A stretch of DNA of 64,000 bases from Cymbidium sinense (Eukaryota > Streptophyta > Magnoliopsida > Asparagales > Orchidaceae), in assembly GCA_021442155.1 (NCBI GenBank), contig CM038223.1, positions 32,152,983 through 32,216,982 of the forward strand. Direction: 5' to 3'. The first letter of the stretch is position 1. Each line of letters begins with the position of its first letter. The notes beneath the pieces are model-generated. The model saw nothing but the letters and a program-made list of their open reading frames with translations, made no database searches and was not told the DNA's origin. The position numbers and the translations under genes are program-made. Below are positions 1 to 12,100 of the stretch, in pieces.

Positions 1-189
1 CTTATTAGGTGATTAGGTCTATTACAAGATAGTGACTTCTGTCTCTCGAGATAATACATCATTCCTCAATATCATACCCGATCACCTTAATAAGAATATC
101 TATGGATCTACATGGTGTCTAAAAAGTATATTTTTATTTTCATCTATTTCACAAATAATAAGATGAAGATGAGAATAAAAACACCCACA
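1..189 (+). repeat. 3' end of a giant-LTR-family LTR (fragment)
   Basis: This matches the last part of the LTRs that end at 5381 and 30067. It has the same CTTATTAGGTGAT ... GATCACC..AATAAG inverted repeat, the same ATGGTGTC block, and a comparable terminal CACCCACA (compare ACACCACA at 5381). After 189 the sequence jumps directly into the middle of another LTR of the family, so this is either the tail of an upstream copy or a recombination product. The rest of this LTR lies outside the window. Confidence 0.6.
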
Positions 190-2370
190 CTCCCCAAAAT
201 CTCTATTTTTGATTTTATGCAAAACCGAAATAAGGGATGCCACCTTGAATTCCCATTTGCTCAAATCTCCACCAAAGTACAATTAACTTTGCACACACCT
301 TCCTTGGAGCCAAACGAGCAAAAATGATTCCTTTCCCAAACTTCGATAGTCGAATGGTAGAGTTCGATCAAGCCTGACCACCTACACCGAGTGCTTTGGT
401 CTTCTGAGCCAACTACACTAAATCAAAGCTCATGTGGCTCAACAAAACTTTATTTCTACCAAATGAAGCTTCCTCAATCATTGGAACTGCCAATCATAAG
501 CTCTAGTGAGGTATGCCATTGAAATTGATCCACGAATGAAAATAGCTTGGTCTTTTATGAACAAAATTTCAATGTCACGTATTTTCCAATCATAGATTTG
601 ACTATTATGCATCCCCGAAGGTGTGGGATCATTCTCATCTCCATCCAAGCTTGGGTGAGCTTGAATCGAGCGATGATTGATGGATGGTAGCCATTATTTG
701 ACGCTCAGGAGGAGATAGATCATGGACCGTCCATCCTGTGTGATCGGAATGGATGGTCCTGATCAGATCATGCTTAGAGTCTCTGACTAATCCCTCGAAC
801 CTACAGGTTTAATCGTGGATGATCTTAGATTAGGCGGTCCATGAAGTTATCGTGTGTGTCGCCATCCGAGTTAGCACTTGGATGTGATAACTTAAATAGT
901 GAATCTCATCGTTCCACATGGAAAGCATGTCACATCAGCTGTCACATGACCCGATGAGTTTAAAGCTTTAATTAGGGCTAACTAATAAGTTTTTTAATCT
1001 TGAAACTTCCTAAATTCATAATTAATTCTAGAAAAATCCAAACAAAATACAAACTTAGGCTCATTTTAAAGATATTTCAGAGTGGAATATAGGAAAATTA
1101 TTATTAATTGATTTTGAGAAGCAAATTTGGCATAATTAAGGATTCATTAGAAATATAATTAACTTAATTACTCTCTAATTAACCATCCAATTAATCTCAA
1201 ACTTTCAGTACATATTTAAGAGGATGACCTCTGCCTCCCCAATTTTTATGGGATTTTATTGGTTGCTTAATTATGGAAACTAATGGATTAAGCCTTAATC
1301 ACTTTCTTAATGTAATTAGTGATAATTTAAAAAATGAACAATAAATTAATCAATCAATCAAGCTTATTTACCTCTATTAATGATGATGAAGTCCAAGAAA
1401 ATGGATTGGGACTTCCTCTTCCAATCTTTTCTTTAAGTCTTCTCTAATCCCTCTTAAATAATTAATTAATTGACACCCATTAATTAATTAATCAACAAGA
1501 TTAATCAAAATCCAAATCATACATAAACCTTAATTAACTAATTGAAAGGAATTAGAGATTGAGACTTAGGCTCCCTTCTTTGCCTCTTTCTCTATGCCCA
1601 TCTCACTTTAGTTGGTTAAGGTTAATTAAGATTTAATTAGTTAATTAATTAACTTAATTAATATAATTGAATCTACTTCTCTAATTTAACCTTAGGTAGC
1701 TCTTTGGGTGCCCAATGATCAAAAGTGAGAGATTATGAAATTATGGTTAGCTCACATGTGTGAGAAAACCATAAAAGTAGTTAAGAAAGATCCCTTAAGC
1801 TTAATTAACTATTAATCATGAGCCAATTGCATTAGGCCCCTTTCATTTCTTAGGAGTATTGCAAATTTACTTTTCATGTGGTTGCATATCATGTTGGCTC
1901 ATTATTAGTTAGTTAATTAACTTACGATGATGTAGGTAAGGGTTAATTAATCCACCTAATTCATATCCTTAATTAAATAATAAAATCAACTTAATTATTT
2001 ATTCCTTGAACCAAAATTAACTCACACATGGGGAATGGGATTAGGACCAACAAACCTCTTTCACATTTCCTAAATCAAGTTCAACTCAAAAATGAAATGA
2101 TATTAAAAAACTTTGGTTTATTACAAGTGTTGATAATATAAGCTATGCAATATGAAGATCTCTTTCCTTACTTTATGTGGATTTGCATATGATTTATAAA
2201 TGTATAGTTCATTTGAAAGAACACAATATTTCTCTAAATCCATTCCTATGCATTTCCATACTAAGACTTAGGAAGAATTTCATATCATATATGTAAATCA
2301 TATAATCAAATCAAATATAACTTCTTGCTTAACTTCTTATTCTTGTGGTTCTTTTTTGTACATTCATATA

Positions 2371-2760
2371 TATCTGAGAAAAGTGGTATATTAGTCTAGG
2401 CACCTCGGGATTTCGAAGCTTTAAATAGCCTTAAGTAGGTCTTATACCTTACGCCCCTGGTGCGGAGTAATGCAATCGTACTCACTTAAAACTCTTATAC
2501 ATATGTATGTATAATGTGACCAATGAATAAGAATCATAATCAAATAAATTAAAAACAACTTTTGCATTGGTTTTCCTATCCTTATAGTTGTATCTAAGAA
2601 AAGTAGTATATTAGTCTGGACACCCCGGGGCTGCGAGACTTTAAGTAGCCCTATGTAGGTTTTGTACCTAACTCTCTTGGTGTAGAACCATGTTGTCGTA
2701 CTCACTTAAAATTTTTATACATGTGAATGTGTATTTAGCTAATGGCTGAAAAATCCCTCT
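2371..2760 (+). repeat. 220-bp tandem duplication inside the LTR
   Basis: Two diverged copies begin at 2371 and 2591 with the same order of motifs: AAGTGGTATATTAGTCT, a CACC-CGGG block, AAGTAGCC-type text, and CACTTAAAACTCTTATACAT. The 3' LTR has the first copy at about 26925 and a shortened second copy at about 27290-27410, separated by a short-unit array. The duplication therefore predates insertion and has been remodelled in one LTR. Confidence 0.65.
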
Positions 2761-3901
2761 TTTCTATTAAAAAGACATGCATTCATAATTTAATCAAAAT
2801 AAAATATTTAAATTCTAAACATATTTCCTTGCATTCATCATTTTAAGTGTGCTAACATATACATTATTTGTCATATGCATAATATACATGATGGAAAGAA
2901 ATGAATAAACATGTGTTACGTGATAGTAATTCATTCTAATTAATCTTAAGATGTCTTTCTTATTGAATAAGGTCATTTAGAGTGAACCTAAACTTAGGAT
3001 TGATTAAAACATATTATAAGTCATTCACTAAAGGAAATTTATTAATTAACATGCTTTAGAAGTGACTTAAGGTAGGGATGAAAGAGATATTCCCTCTCTT
3101 TCTTCTCTTTATAACACCTAGTTATTAAGTGTAAACCATATGAAACAAAAGAAAACACTAAATAAAATCTTCAATTCTCTTAAATCACTTAAAGATAAAT
3201 CAACCCCTTATAAATTAAATCCTTCACACTTTGCAAAATTACAACTCTAAAGGCTAGTTAGGACATACCACCCAAGCTTTAATGTACACATATTAGACTA
3301 AATCACCACTTCTATCTTTATGTTAGGGCGGTGCATGGTTTGATATATGCTTATTTTGTGATGTATTATTATAGATTGGATGCTAGGGTGTATGTGCGTA
3401 GTCTGGATGTTTGTCCTATATTAGCCTAATTATACTTTCTATAGGGGGTTGTGCTTAAAAAGTCGCTAAATAGAAAATATAAATGTTTTTTTGTAGTGTA
3501 GGTCGCTTAGCCTCTAAGCATAACCCAAGTTAGGACATGTGGGCTTGGTTATCCATGTGTGGGGTGCTAAGTCTAAATTATTCATATAAATGCTTGGGTT
3601 CTAATATGTGTTTAGCTAACATTTATTTTGTAGGTGTAGCTAGATTTACTTTCATTCTTTAAGTATAATTTTGCATTAGGATTAGTATGAGTGTTATGGA
3701 GGATTAGGACGAGCATTAGTTATAAGACTAAGTCTTATGTACCATGTGATGCCTTTGGAGCAAGCACATCCAAATCAAGCCAAAAGGAAGAAAGAAATGA
3801 AGTAAATCAAAATGAAGAAATGGAAGATAAAAAATGAGGAATGAAGAATGAAGAATGAAAACCCCCATAACATTCATCATTTGTAATTATTATTTTGTAA
3901 T

Positions 3902-3980
3902 ATGGGTTGCATAAGGTAAAGCTTGGCTACTCACATTTCTTTTCAGTTGTACAGTGGTACTCGATCACATCGACCTTTTA
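3902..3980 (+). promoter_or_regulatory. Conserved TATA-like block of the LTR (5' LTR copy)
   Basis: This block (GGTTGCATAAGG, then GGCTACTCACATTTCTTTTC and a GTACAGTGGTACTCGATCAC-type tail) is preserved in all four long LTR copies (28551-28625, 35208-35285, and inverted at 10460-10525). In the other copies it reads GGTTGTATA(A)(A)GG, which looks like a TATA box followed by a conserved initiation region. The role as the element's core promoter is inferred from conservation only. Confidence 0.35.
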
Positions 3981-5230
3981 TTCTTTTATGATAGCTTGTG
4001 CATTAAAAAAAGCATGCCTTTTCATAGTTTATTTATGATTGGTGATTGTTGTATGGCTTGGATGCGATTAGGCACTTAGGATAAAAAATAAATTTTTTAT
4101 CCCATTAATAACTCATAACTAAATTTTTTAAAATAACTCATAACCTCACATAAAGCTTAGGTATTAAATCAAGATAATAAAATATTTAGCAATCCCTTAG
4201 CTGGATATTGTATGTTTAACAGCACGTATATCATCTTATTTCACTCATGTTAAGAAAGAGCTTCCATCTTTGTCAGGTAGAATGGGCTTAACCTTTGAGA
4301 GCTTATGATTGAAGAACACCTCTTTCCCTTTTGATTTGGCACATAATCAACTTCTCATGCATTTAGGCATACAAAATCTCATAGCCTGTGTCAAAATAAA
4401 AAGTTCAAAATTAAATGAAATTTGATAAAAATTTGCATTAGATTAAGTCATTATTCATACTCCTCATGCTCTAGTCTATTAGGGAGTGAGTTTAAGGACT
4501 TAGTTTCTTTTCTAAATAATAATAACTTAGCTATCTTGCAAAAGCATATGACTTGCCTACATTGATTTAAAGCATAGGAGGAGTTAGTTGGCTGCCACTC
4601 TAGGCGGTAATAAGTCTAGCAGTCGAGTGATTTACTCTCTCTTATTGAGGTAAACCATATACCCACTTTCACCTTAAATTTAGGTCATGCTTTGGCCTTC
4701 GACAAAGCTTCCTATATTTAGGATCTGAGGTTATCATTTCTTTTCAAGCTATAGGCATAAATCCTCACCTCTTAGGCACCATAACAATCTTGTGTTGTTA
4801 GAGTATAAATCCTAGCTTTCTAATGAAATGTCAACTCAAATATAATAAGTCTCTTAGATTTAAAATATATAAAGCCCAGCCATAGGATAGATTGGAGTGC
4901 TCACTAAGCTTCCTAATATCATGAGCACTCCCTACTCATCTCCTTTGGTCTTGATAATAACTCTTCCCTTTTGATCCATCCCACTTGATTTTCTAAAACA
5001 CAATAAATTTATTGATCATCCTATCTTTGAATTCTTTGGAGACAACAATCGCCTACTTTAATCGAGAGTATTCTTAAGGGATTCATTTTCCTTAAGATGT
5101 AATTAATTATGGGGGCTTGCCCTCATAGGGAACTTTAGAACCCAGTTTAAATAAACCCTACTTTATTCATCCATGCAAACTAAGAAAAAAATCTCTAGTA
5201 TATTTGAAGACCCATCATGCCTTAGGAGTC

Positions 5231-5311
5231 CTTATTAGGTGATATTGTAGGGTAGTGACTTATATCTTTCAAGATAGTACACTATTCTTTAATGTCATAT
5301 TTGATCACCTC
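5231..5311 (+). other. Conserved LTR-end nested stem-loop (5' LTR copy)
   Basis: An outer inverted repeat (CTTATTAGGTGAT with GATCACCTCAATAAG) encloses a small hairpin TATCTT-TC-AAGATA. The same architecture occurs in the other LTR copies with compensating changes. It lies about 70 bp before the LTR end, so it would be in R/U5 RNA and near the 3' end of full transcripts. Confidence 0.55.
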
Positions 5312-5389
5312 AATAAGTACACCCTCAGATCTGTGTGGTGTCCCCCCCCCCAACAAAATGAATCCAAAAATAAACACCACAAATTTTTC

Positions 5390-5407
5390 TGGCGACCCCA
5401 CTTTGGA
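5390..5407 (+). other. Primer-binding site (PBS)
   Basis: TGGCGACCCCACTTTGGA begins eight bases after the LTR end at 5381. It begins with TGG, the complement of a tRNA 3' CCA, and closely resembles the TGGCGACTC.. PBS type typical of Tat/Ogre elements, usually assigned to tRNA-Arg. The tRNA identity is from family knowledge and was not checked against a tRNA set. The 3' LTR (ending 30067) is not followed by this motif, which confirms which LTR is 5'. Confidence 0.75.
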
Positions 5408-5765
5408 TGGTTCCTCTCTCCATCTCTAGTAGATGATTGTTGTCTCCAAGCATTGATAGTAGACTTGCATTTTATGTGAGTATGAGACTATCCTTTCTTC
5501 CATTGACACTTATCTTATTTCATTCTTAAGCAAAGTTAGCCAACATCCTTTAGGTTTTAAGACCTCTATCCATGTAGGTCTTGAAACCCCTATTAGGCTC
5601 CCCAATAGGCAAAAAATAAAATTTATCAATGAAGGGAGAGATAATAAAAATCTAGAACCTTCTTACCACTAGCTTGGTGAGGCAAGGTTCATCTAAAATT
5701 TAAGAAAATAAACTCTTTTGCAAAGAGCCACTTTCCAAAAGTACCTTTCATAAAACTCACAATCA
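5408..5765 (+). other. 5' leader of main element, noncoding
   Basis: This is the untranslated leader between the PBS and the hairpin array. I see no convincing coding sequence. It contains two short near-repeats around 5560-5625 (AGGTTTTAAGACCTC and GTAGGTCTTGAAACCCC), which can pair with each other. Nothing else was recognised. Confidence 0.4.
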
Positions 5766-7550
5766 AACCCTCCATTTAACAATCCCTATGATTGCTATGG
5801 AGGTTCTTTTCAAAAGAACATTCTTGAAAATGACTATACCCATTCAACATACTCAAAATTATCAAATGAGGAATCCATTTTTCAAATAAAATTATAGCAT
5901 AAATTGAAACTTCATTTAACATACTTCACATATGTTAAAATTGAAGCATCCCTCTTTTTCAAGAGCAAATTATGCCATATTTGATTCCCACTTGACATAT
6001 CCAATTGTTAAGTGAGAATCTCTCTTTTAAATCAAACATAAATTTGACTCTCAGTTAACATATTCAATTTGTTAAGTGAGGGTCTCATTTTAAAACATAA
6101 ATTTGACCTTCACTTAACATATTCAATTCGTTAAGTAAGGGTCTCATTCTCAAAACATAAATTTGACCTCCACTTAACACATTCAATTTGTTAAGTGAGG
6201 GTCTCATTTTTTAAACACAAATTTGACCTCCACTTAACACATTCAATTTGTTAAGTGAGGGTCTCATTTTTAAAACATAAATTTGACCTCCACTTAACAT
6301 ATTCAATTTGTTAAGTGAGGGTCTCATTCTCAAAACATAAATTTGACCTCCACTTATCACATTCAATTTCTTAAGTGAGGGTCTCATTTTCAAAACATAA
6401 ATTTGACCTCCACTTAACACATTCAATTTGTTAAGTTAGGGTCTCATTTTCAAAACATAAATTTGACCTCCACTCAAAATATTCAATTTGTTAAGTGAGG
6501 GTCTCATTTTCAAAACATAAATTTGACCTCCACTTAACATATTCAATTTGTTAAGTGAGGGTCTCATTTTCAAAATATAAATTTGACTTTCACTTAACAT
6601 ATTCAATTTGTTAACTGAGGGCCTCATTTTCAAAATATGCATTTGGATTTTCACTTAACATACCAAATTTGTTAAGTGAGAGTCCTATTTTCAAAAGAAA
6701 AGCAAAACATAAATCACACCACATTTGAACTTTCACTTAACATACCAAATTTGCTAGGTGGGAGTCCTAAAAGCAAAACATAAATCACTTCACATTTGGA
6801 CTTTCACTTAACATACCAAATTTATTAAGTGAGAGTCCCATTTTTAAAAGAAAAGAAAAAAAATATGAATCACATCAGATTTGGACTTTAACTTAACATA
6901 CCAAATTTGAAAAGTGAGAGTCCCATTTAAAAAAAAAAGCAAAACATATATCCATCACATTTGGACTTTCACTTAACATACCAAATTTGTTTTGTGAGAG
7001 CCCCATTTTTAAAGAAAAGCAAAACATATATCCATCACAATTGGACTTTCACTTAACATACCAAATTTATTAAGCGAGAGTCCCATTTTCAAAGAAAAGC
7101 AAAACATATATCAATCACATATGGCTTTCATTTAACATACCAAATTTGTTAAGTGAAAGTCTCATTTTCAAACATGAATCAAACACATGTGGCTTTTACT
7201 TGACATGTCAATTTTGTTAAGTAAGAAACCCCATCTTCAAATCAACATTTCAGACATCCAAGAAAAGACATTCTACAAAAATTTTTAAACACATAATCAC
7301 AACCTCTTCTTAGCATACTCAAATTTGCTAAGTAGAGGTTCTTTTAAATCATCAATATTTTTAAACAAGATACACAAAATATAAATATATCCAAGTAAAT
7401 CTCTCTTAAATTTATGAACCCCACTCAACCTACCTAAATTGGTTGAGTATGGGCTCCAAAATTAAAATAAAATGGTAAAGACTCTCCTCCATTTCAAAAT
7501 CTCTCCACTGAACCCCACTTAACATGTTTGAATTGTTGAGTGTGGGTTTA
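5766..7550 (+). repeat. Tandem array of hairpin-forming units (period 60 bp, later about 75-95 bp)
   Basis: Between about 6060 and 6650 the array is regular with a 60-bp period. Each unit holds an inverted repeat, typically CACTTAACA, a loop of about 9 nt, and TGTTAAGTG, with the stem extended outward (GACCTC.. with ..GAGGGTC). From 6650 the period lengthens, while the stem becomes GGACTTTCACTTAACA paired with TGTTAAGTGAGAGTCC. Border units have quite different stems that still pair: CCTCCAT/ATGGAGG (5769/5797), TTTAACATA/TATGTTAAA (about 5915), CTTAGCA/TGCTAAG (7309/7326) and ACTCAACC/GGTTGAGT (7423/7441). Tandem repeats in this leader position are known in Ogre-like elements. The function of these hairpins is unknown. 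Confidence 0.85.
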
Positions 7551-7599
7551 GGACTCCAAATCTATATTACTCCATCGAGATGAATATTAAAGTAGAAAT

Positions 7600-9130
7600 C
7601 TGACTCGGATTACATTTCAACGCATGCAGAGATACAGTGCAACCGATCAATATAGTTGGTTTTTGCAGTTAGTACACATGGCTTAATAGAAGTTCATTTT
7701 TATTTTCCCCTTCGGGATGGATTTTGCCTTGGATCAGGCCAGCCTCCCCGAGATCGACTCCACACACCTGGTTTTCTTCAATCGAGGATTCAAAGGAGCA
7801 CGTGTTACTTTATAGGGGGCGACCTTCACTACCGTCAGTCTGAATGAGGTAGGTGGGCAAGAGCTAGTAATCCACATTGACATGCCCTCTGATTTTGAAT
7901 ACCCTCTATTGAAAAAGAAGGCTGCGGTGGTTCCCACGCCCCGTTCTAAGATAATTTTAGCATCTGCTCATCCAGCTGTCCATACCATTGCTCCAGTGAG
8001 AGCTACTACCTCCTCTTTGGTTGCCCCAAAGGGAAAGGCTATCTTAGCTTCTGAGATAGTCTCCTCCACTTTCAAGATAGGTACAAGTTCCCACTCTGCC
8101 TTGTTCACTCATACAAAATGTTGCAATAAAAATTGAAAGATTAAGTAAGAGCATGAGCGAGCAGTCAGAGAGCTTAAGATTACATCTCATATAGCCGAGA
8201 AGGGTTCTCCCCGAGAGGTCTCTCCACTTCCAACCAAAGAACAGTTCCACCCCTCAGCAATTTACAATACGTAACTGAACGAAGTACACATGTTTCTCCT
8301 CCACCAGCAGTATACTATGAGACACCAGATAGGAAGCATAGGAGGCCCTATGCCGGACTTAGGACTGTCCTGCACCAGGTTGGCAGAGCACATGGATGCT
8401 CGGAGTCTGGTACCTTGTTTGATTTGTGATCATTGATCCCTAGGAGTGCTAGGGGTCAGATCCACAAAGAGAGGGCCATGGAGGCCCAAGCATCTACTCA
8501 GGCAGACAGGAGAGAGCGACAGAGGTACACCAGGCAATCGGTAGCCTCACTCTAATGGATTTTCTTAATCAACCATCCGTCAGTGCCAATCATTCAGATA
8601 AGATTGTTCTTACCGGTGCTACCCATCGCAGGCAGAGATCTCTCATTGAGGGATAGTCGGTGTTGCCTTCACAGCACTCCCCATGTCATCCACCATCACC
8701 CGTATAGCTCCCAGCATCCACCACTCCCACCAAAATCCAGATGCCCCCATTTGGGGAGAGACCTTCTCCTTTGGTGATTCGGCTATGACCCAAGGATCCT
8801 GCACCCTCCATCCCACCTATTGAGGTGAGATTGAGCTCCCCTGCTCAACCCTCTACCTCAGCTATGCTTCAACGGCAGTGGTGACCCCACAAAATTGTAA
8901 TTGCACCACCATCACCACCACCATCAAAGCCAGTGGCAATGGTAGTTGCAAAGGGCAAAGGGGATGGTTTTACAGTGGCAGTATATCTCCCCACAGACAC
9001 CACTCCACTGATGAGCAATCATGAGCATATCTCTTCTAGTGAGCATGACCCTCCTACAGCTAACACTCCAATGGCACTTAGTGTTAGATGTATTTCGATT
9101 AGTGACCATAGTCCCTCCACCAGTCAGTAC
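7600..9130 (+). pseudogene. Decayed gag-region / upstream ORF remnant of main element
   Basis: This lies between the leader array and the inverted LTR, in the position expected for gag. Translations in the plus strand give broken stretches. One has an ordered start (about 7737-7930, with motifs such as STHLVFFNRGFKGA). It is followed by serine-, threonine- and proline-rich text to about 9130, including a run rich in CCACCATCACC. There are several stops and probable frameshifts. I could not find a Ty3 gag core or a CCHC zinc knuckle, so either the gag core has been deleted or this is the extra upstream ORF that Ogre-type elements carry. The function is not assigned. Confidence 0.4.
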
Positions 9131-12100
9131 TGAGTATTATCTCAAAAGATAAGCATGCTCTCCTATAATGGATCTGATCATTTCAATAAAAGACTCCTAA
9201 GGCTAATGGGTCTTTCATGTACTAAAGTATTTTCCCTTAAACTACATGAAAAAGTAGAGCAGGGTTTATTTTATCCAGGGATCATGGTTCCCAATAAAAG
9301 CAAGCATCTATAGTTAATTATATCTTAGGAAGGGTCTCCTCCTAAGAATACTCATGATTAAATAAATAAGTGGTTACTTCTAAAGACAACTAAGGTAGCT
9401 TTCAAAGGATTGATTTTGGAAATTTAATTGGGAGAGGTCCAAATTGGAGAGAGTTATTTTCAAGAGTCAAATGGGAAAGAGTAGGAAATGCCTATTGATA
9501 TTGGGATACCCAGTAGACATTTCAACTATCCTATTATTGGGCTTCAAATTTGGGATTTAATTTTAGATTTTAAGTTGTCATTTTCTTATAAATCTTGGGC
9601 TTAAATCCTAGCAACACAAGACTGCAGAAATGTCTAGGGTTGAAGACTTATTCCTAAAAAGGATTCTTCAGAACCTAGTCTATAAGCGCTTTTGACACAT
9701 GTCAGATGCTCAACCTAGTTCTATCCTTGGGAATCATTGGCCATCCTCCTCACTTGAGGGAACTAACCTATCCCTGACTCTTTTGGACTTACAACCTGCC
9801 TGGAGAAGACTGCCAGCTCACACCACCTATGCACATTTTAAATTCATGATGCCAAGTCACATGAATGAAAGATGGCTAGGCTATTTCATTTTTAGGAAAG
9901 AAATCTATGAACCTAGACTTACTCCCTAATCCCTAAGATCATGTAAGGTATAAAGATGCATCTAACTAATGCATATTTTTTAGATTTTTATAATTTTTGA
10001 CTCAGGATTCATTTTAGGCCATAGGTATGCAATTTATGCCTAATGCATGCAATTAGAAAAAGGTTATGGGCCAAATCAGAATAGAAGAAGGTGTTCTTCC
10101 ATCATAGGCTCTCAAAGATCAAGCCCAAGTTCTCTGGCAAAGATGGAAGCCCTTCCTTAATCAAGAGTGAAACAATATGATTTATGCATGATTTTCAACA
10201 TCCAGCTAACGGGTTGCTAAATATTTTATCTTGCTTTAATACCTATACTTTTATTTGAAGATTATGAGTTATATTTATTTTTATGTTTCAATTGATTTAG
10301 TTGGGTAAAAAAATCTAGTTTATCCTATGAGTCTACGTCCAGGCATTCATCACAGCATAAACACAGCACAGAAAGAAACCTAAGAAAAATATGTTGTTTC
10401 TATTGGGCACCCAAAATAAATCAAACCAAATTAAATTAATGAAAATAGGCTAATGCGACTAGGTACCGTTGTACACCCTGGAAGAAATAAAAATGGGTAG
10501 CCGAGTTCTGCCCTTATACAACCTGACCTAGAACTACAAGTTTAGATCTATGGGTCTTCTTTCCAAGGAAGTCTCTTTCTTTAGGGACATCCATCGGGCT
10601 CCATAGGGGACCACCGCACCATCTCCTGGTTGGGTCAGCTCCTGCTAATCCTAGACCCAATAGATAATAACCTAATTCTAAGCTGAAATTTACATTTAAA
10701 ATTCAAAAGAAATTCTAAATCCTGCAAAATAGATGTTAGGAAGTACACACATCACACAAAGCAATTTATATTTCACAAACATAAGGCTTAGCATTAGTTG
10801 CTTGCCAAGCCCACCTGTCCTATGGGGCTATGTTAAGGGTTTTTAGCACTTGCAAGCAAATAATAATTTTATGATTTATTTATTTCAGCGATCCCTTTAA
10901 CACAGTCCCCTATAAAAAAATAGTGTTAAATCTAGAAAGAATGTCCTAACATCTAGTCTAACAAATAAACAAGCCTAGGCATCCAGTCTAAAGCAATACA
11001 CCACACAGACATATGAAGCACAACACAACATATCACAGGAGATTAAAAGAAAATCATAGAACGATCTAACCTAGATCGACAGTCCATGATCTAAGTAATC
11101 TAGTGCCTGTAAAAGTGGGGTTTGTGTGGTAAGGCTTTGCTAGGTTCCTTTAAGTTCAAGTTTCAATTCAACGTTTGATTTTATTTAATTTTTACCATTG
11201 GGTGGTTTCAATTTAAATGGTTTAGTGATTTGATTCCCAATGTTATTCCATTTTATTTGGTTAAAGTAATGTTCAGGTTTTAAAGAATGAGAAATAGAAT
11301 GAATTTCATTTTTAGGTGAAACTCACTTTATTCCACATCCTAATTGCTAATGAAGTTTCCAAAAGTCTAACTAAGATCCTTAAGTATATTAATTAATCCT
11401 TTTGATGTTATGTATGTTTGGATTTCGTTTATGTTATTTCATTTGTTTGAATTACTTTGTTTGATCTAAAATGTTTAATTTATTTCATTTTGAATTAGGC
11501 TATGTGGGTTTCATTTGATTTGGTTCATGCTAATTTAAAGAGTTTAGATTAAAGTTTGATTTCATTCAATTTAATTTAAGTTGTTAAACCATAGATTTGT
11601 AAGCTTAAGGTTTAAGTTCATTAATATGATTTAGGATCTTAGGTTTGTTCATGGATTAGGATTAACTTAAAGTACTTAGGCTAATTATTTAATTGACCTA
11701 AGTTTTATATTCATTCTTAAATTCATTAGAGATGAATGATTTCATTAAATTTTATTGATTCAAAATTTAATGTTTAAGTTAATTAATAATTTTGTTAACC
11801 TAAGGTTTTATCTCATTAACTTAAGATCGAATTTACTCACTTTAATTGACTTAGGATATTTAGAGAAGTTCCTTAACAGTTTTTTGATATCTTATTAAGA
11901 TTGATTTGAACTACTAATTAATTTAATGGATTAATTAATTTTCTAAACCCAATATTTGATTAACATTAACCTAAGGATTTAGAAATTTAACAACTCTTAA
12001 TCCAGAGATCAATTGGGATTAAAATTTTTCTGGCAAGTGGGGTCACATGCCAATTTCAAATGTTCAAAGTTTCATCCAAATTAGATTTGTAATTAGGGAA

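Larger units (their letters stand above)
190..5381 (+). repeat. 5' LTR of main Tat/Ogre-like element, 5'-truncated
   Basis: The sequence aligns along its whole length with 24468-30067, which defines it as the partner LTR. It ends in ACACCACA just before a primer-binding site. The first approximately 2.2 kb seen in the 3' LTR (22284-24467) is missing here, so the left end is truncated at the junction near 190. Relative to the 3' LTR it also lacks about 300 bp (the segment at about 26377-26683). Numerous point differences show that the insertion is old. A 220-bp tandem duplication starts at 2371 and 2591. No host gene is visible in it. Confidence 0.8.

Noticed and set aside
5341..5352. Poly-C run near the LTR end as a functional element
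   Set aside because: Other copies have CCCCTCCCC or no run at this place; it is a slippage variant.
6211..6654. Minus-strand ORFs with repeated 20-residue peptides across the hairpin array
   Set aside because: The 60-bp period is a multiple of three, so any frame without stops repeats. The signal is the DNA inverted repeat, not a protein.
5766..7550. CRISPR-like array (regular palindromic repeats)
   Set aside because: There are no unique spacers between identical repeats. The whole unit is repeated, it lies inside a plant retrotransposon leader, and no cas genes are present.
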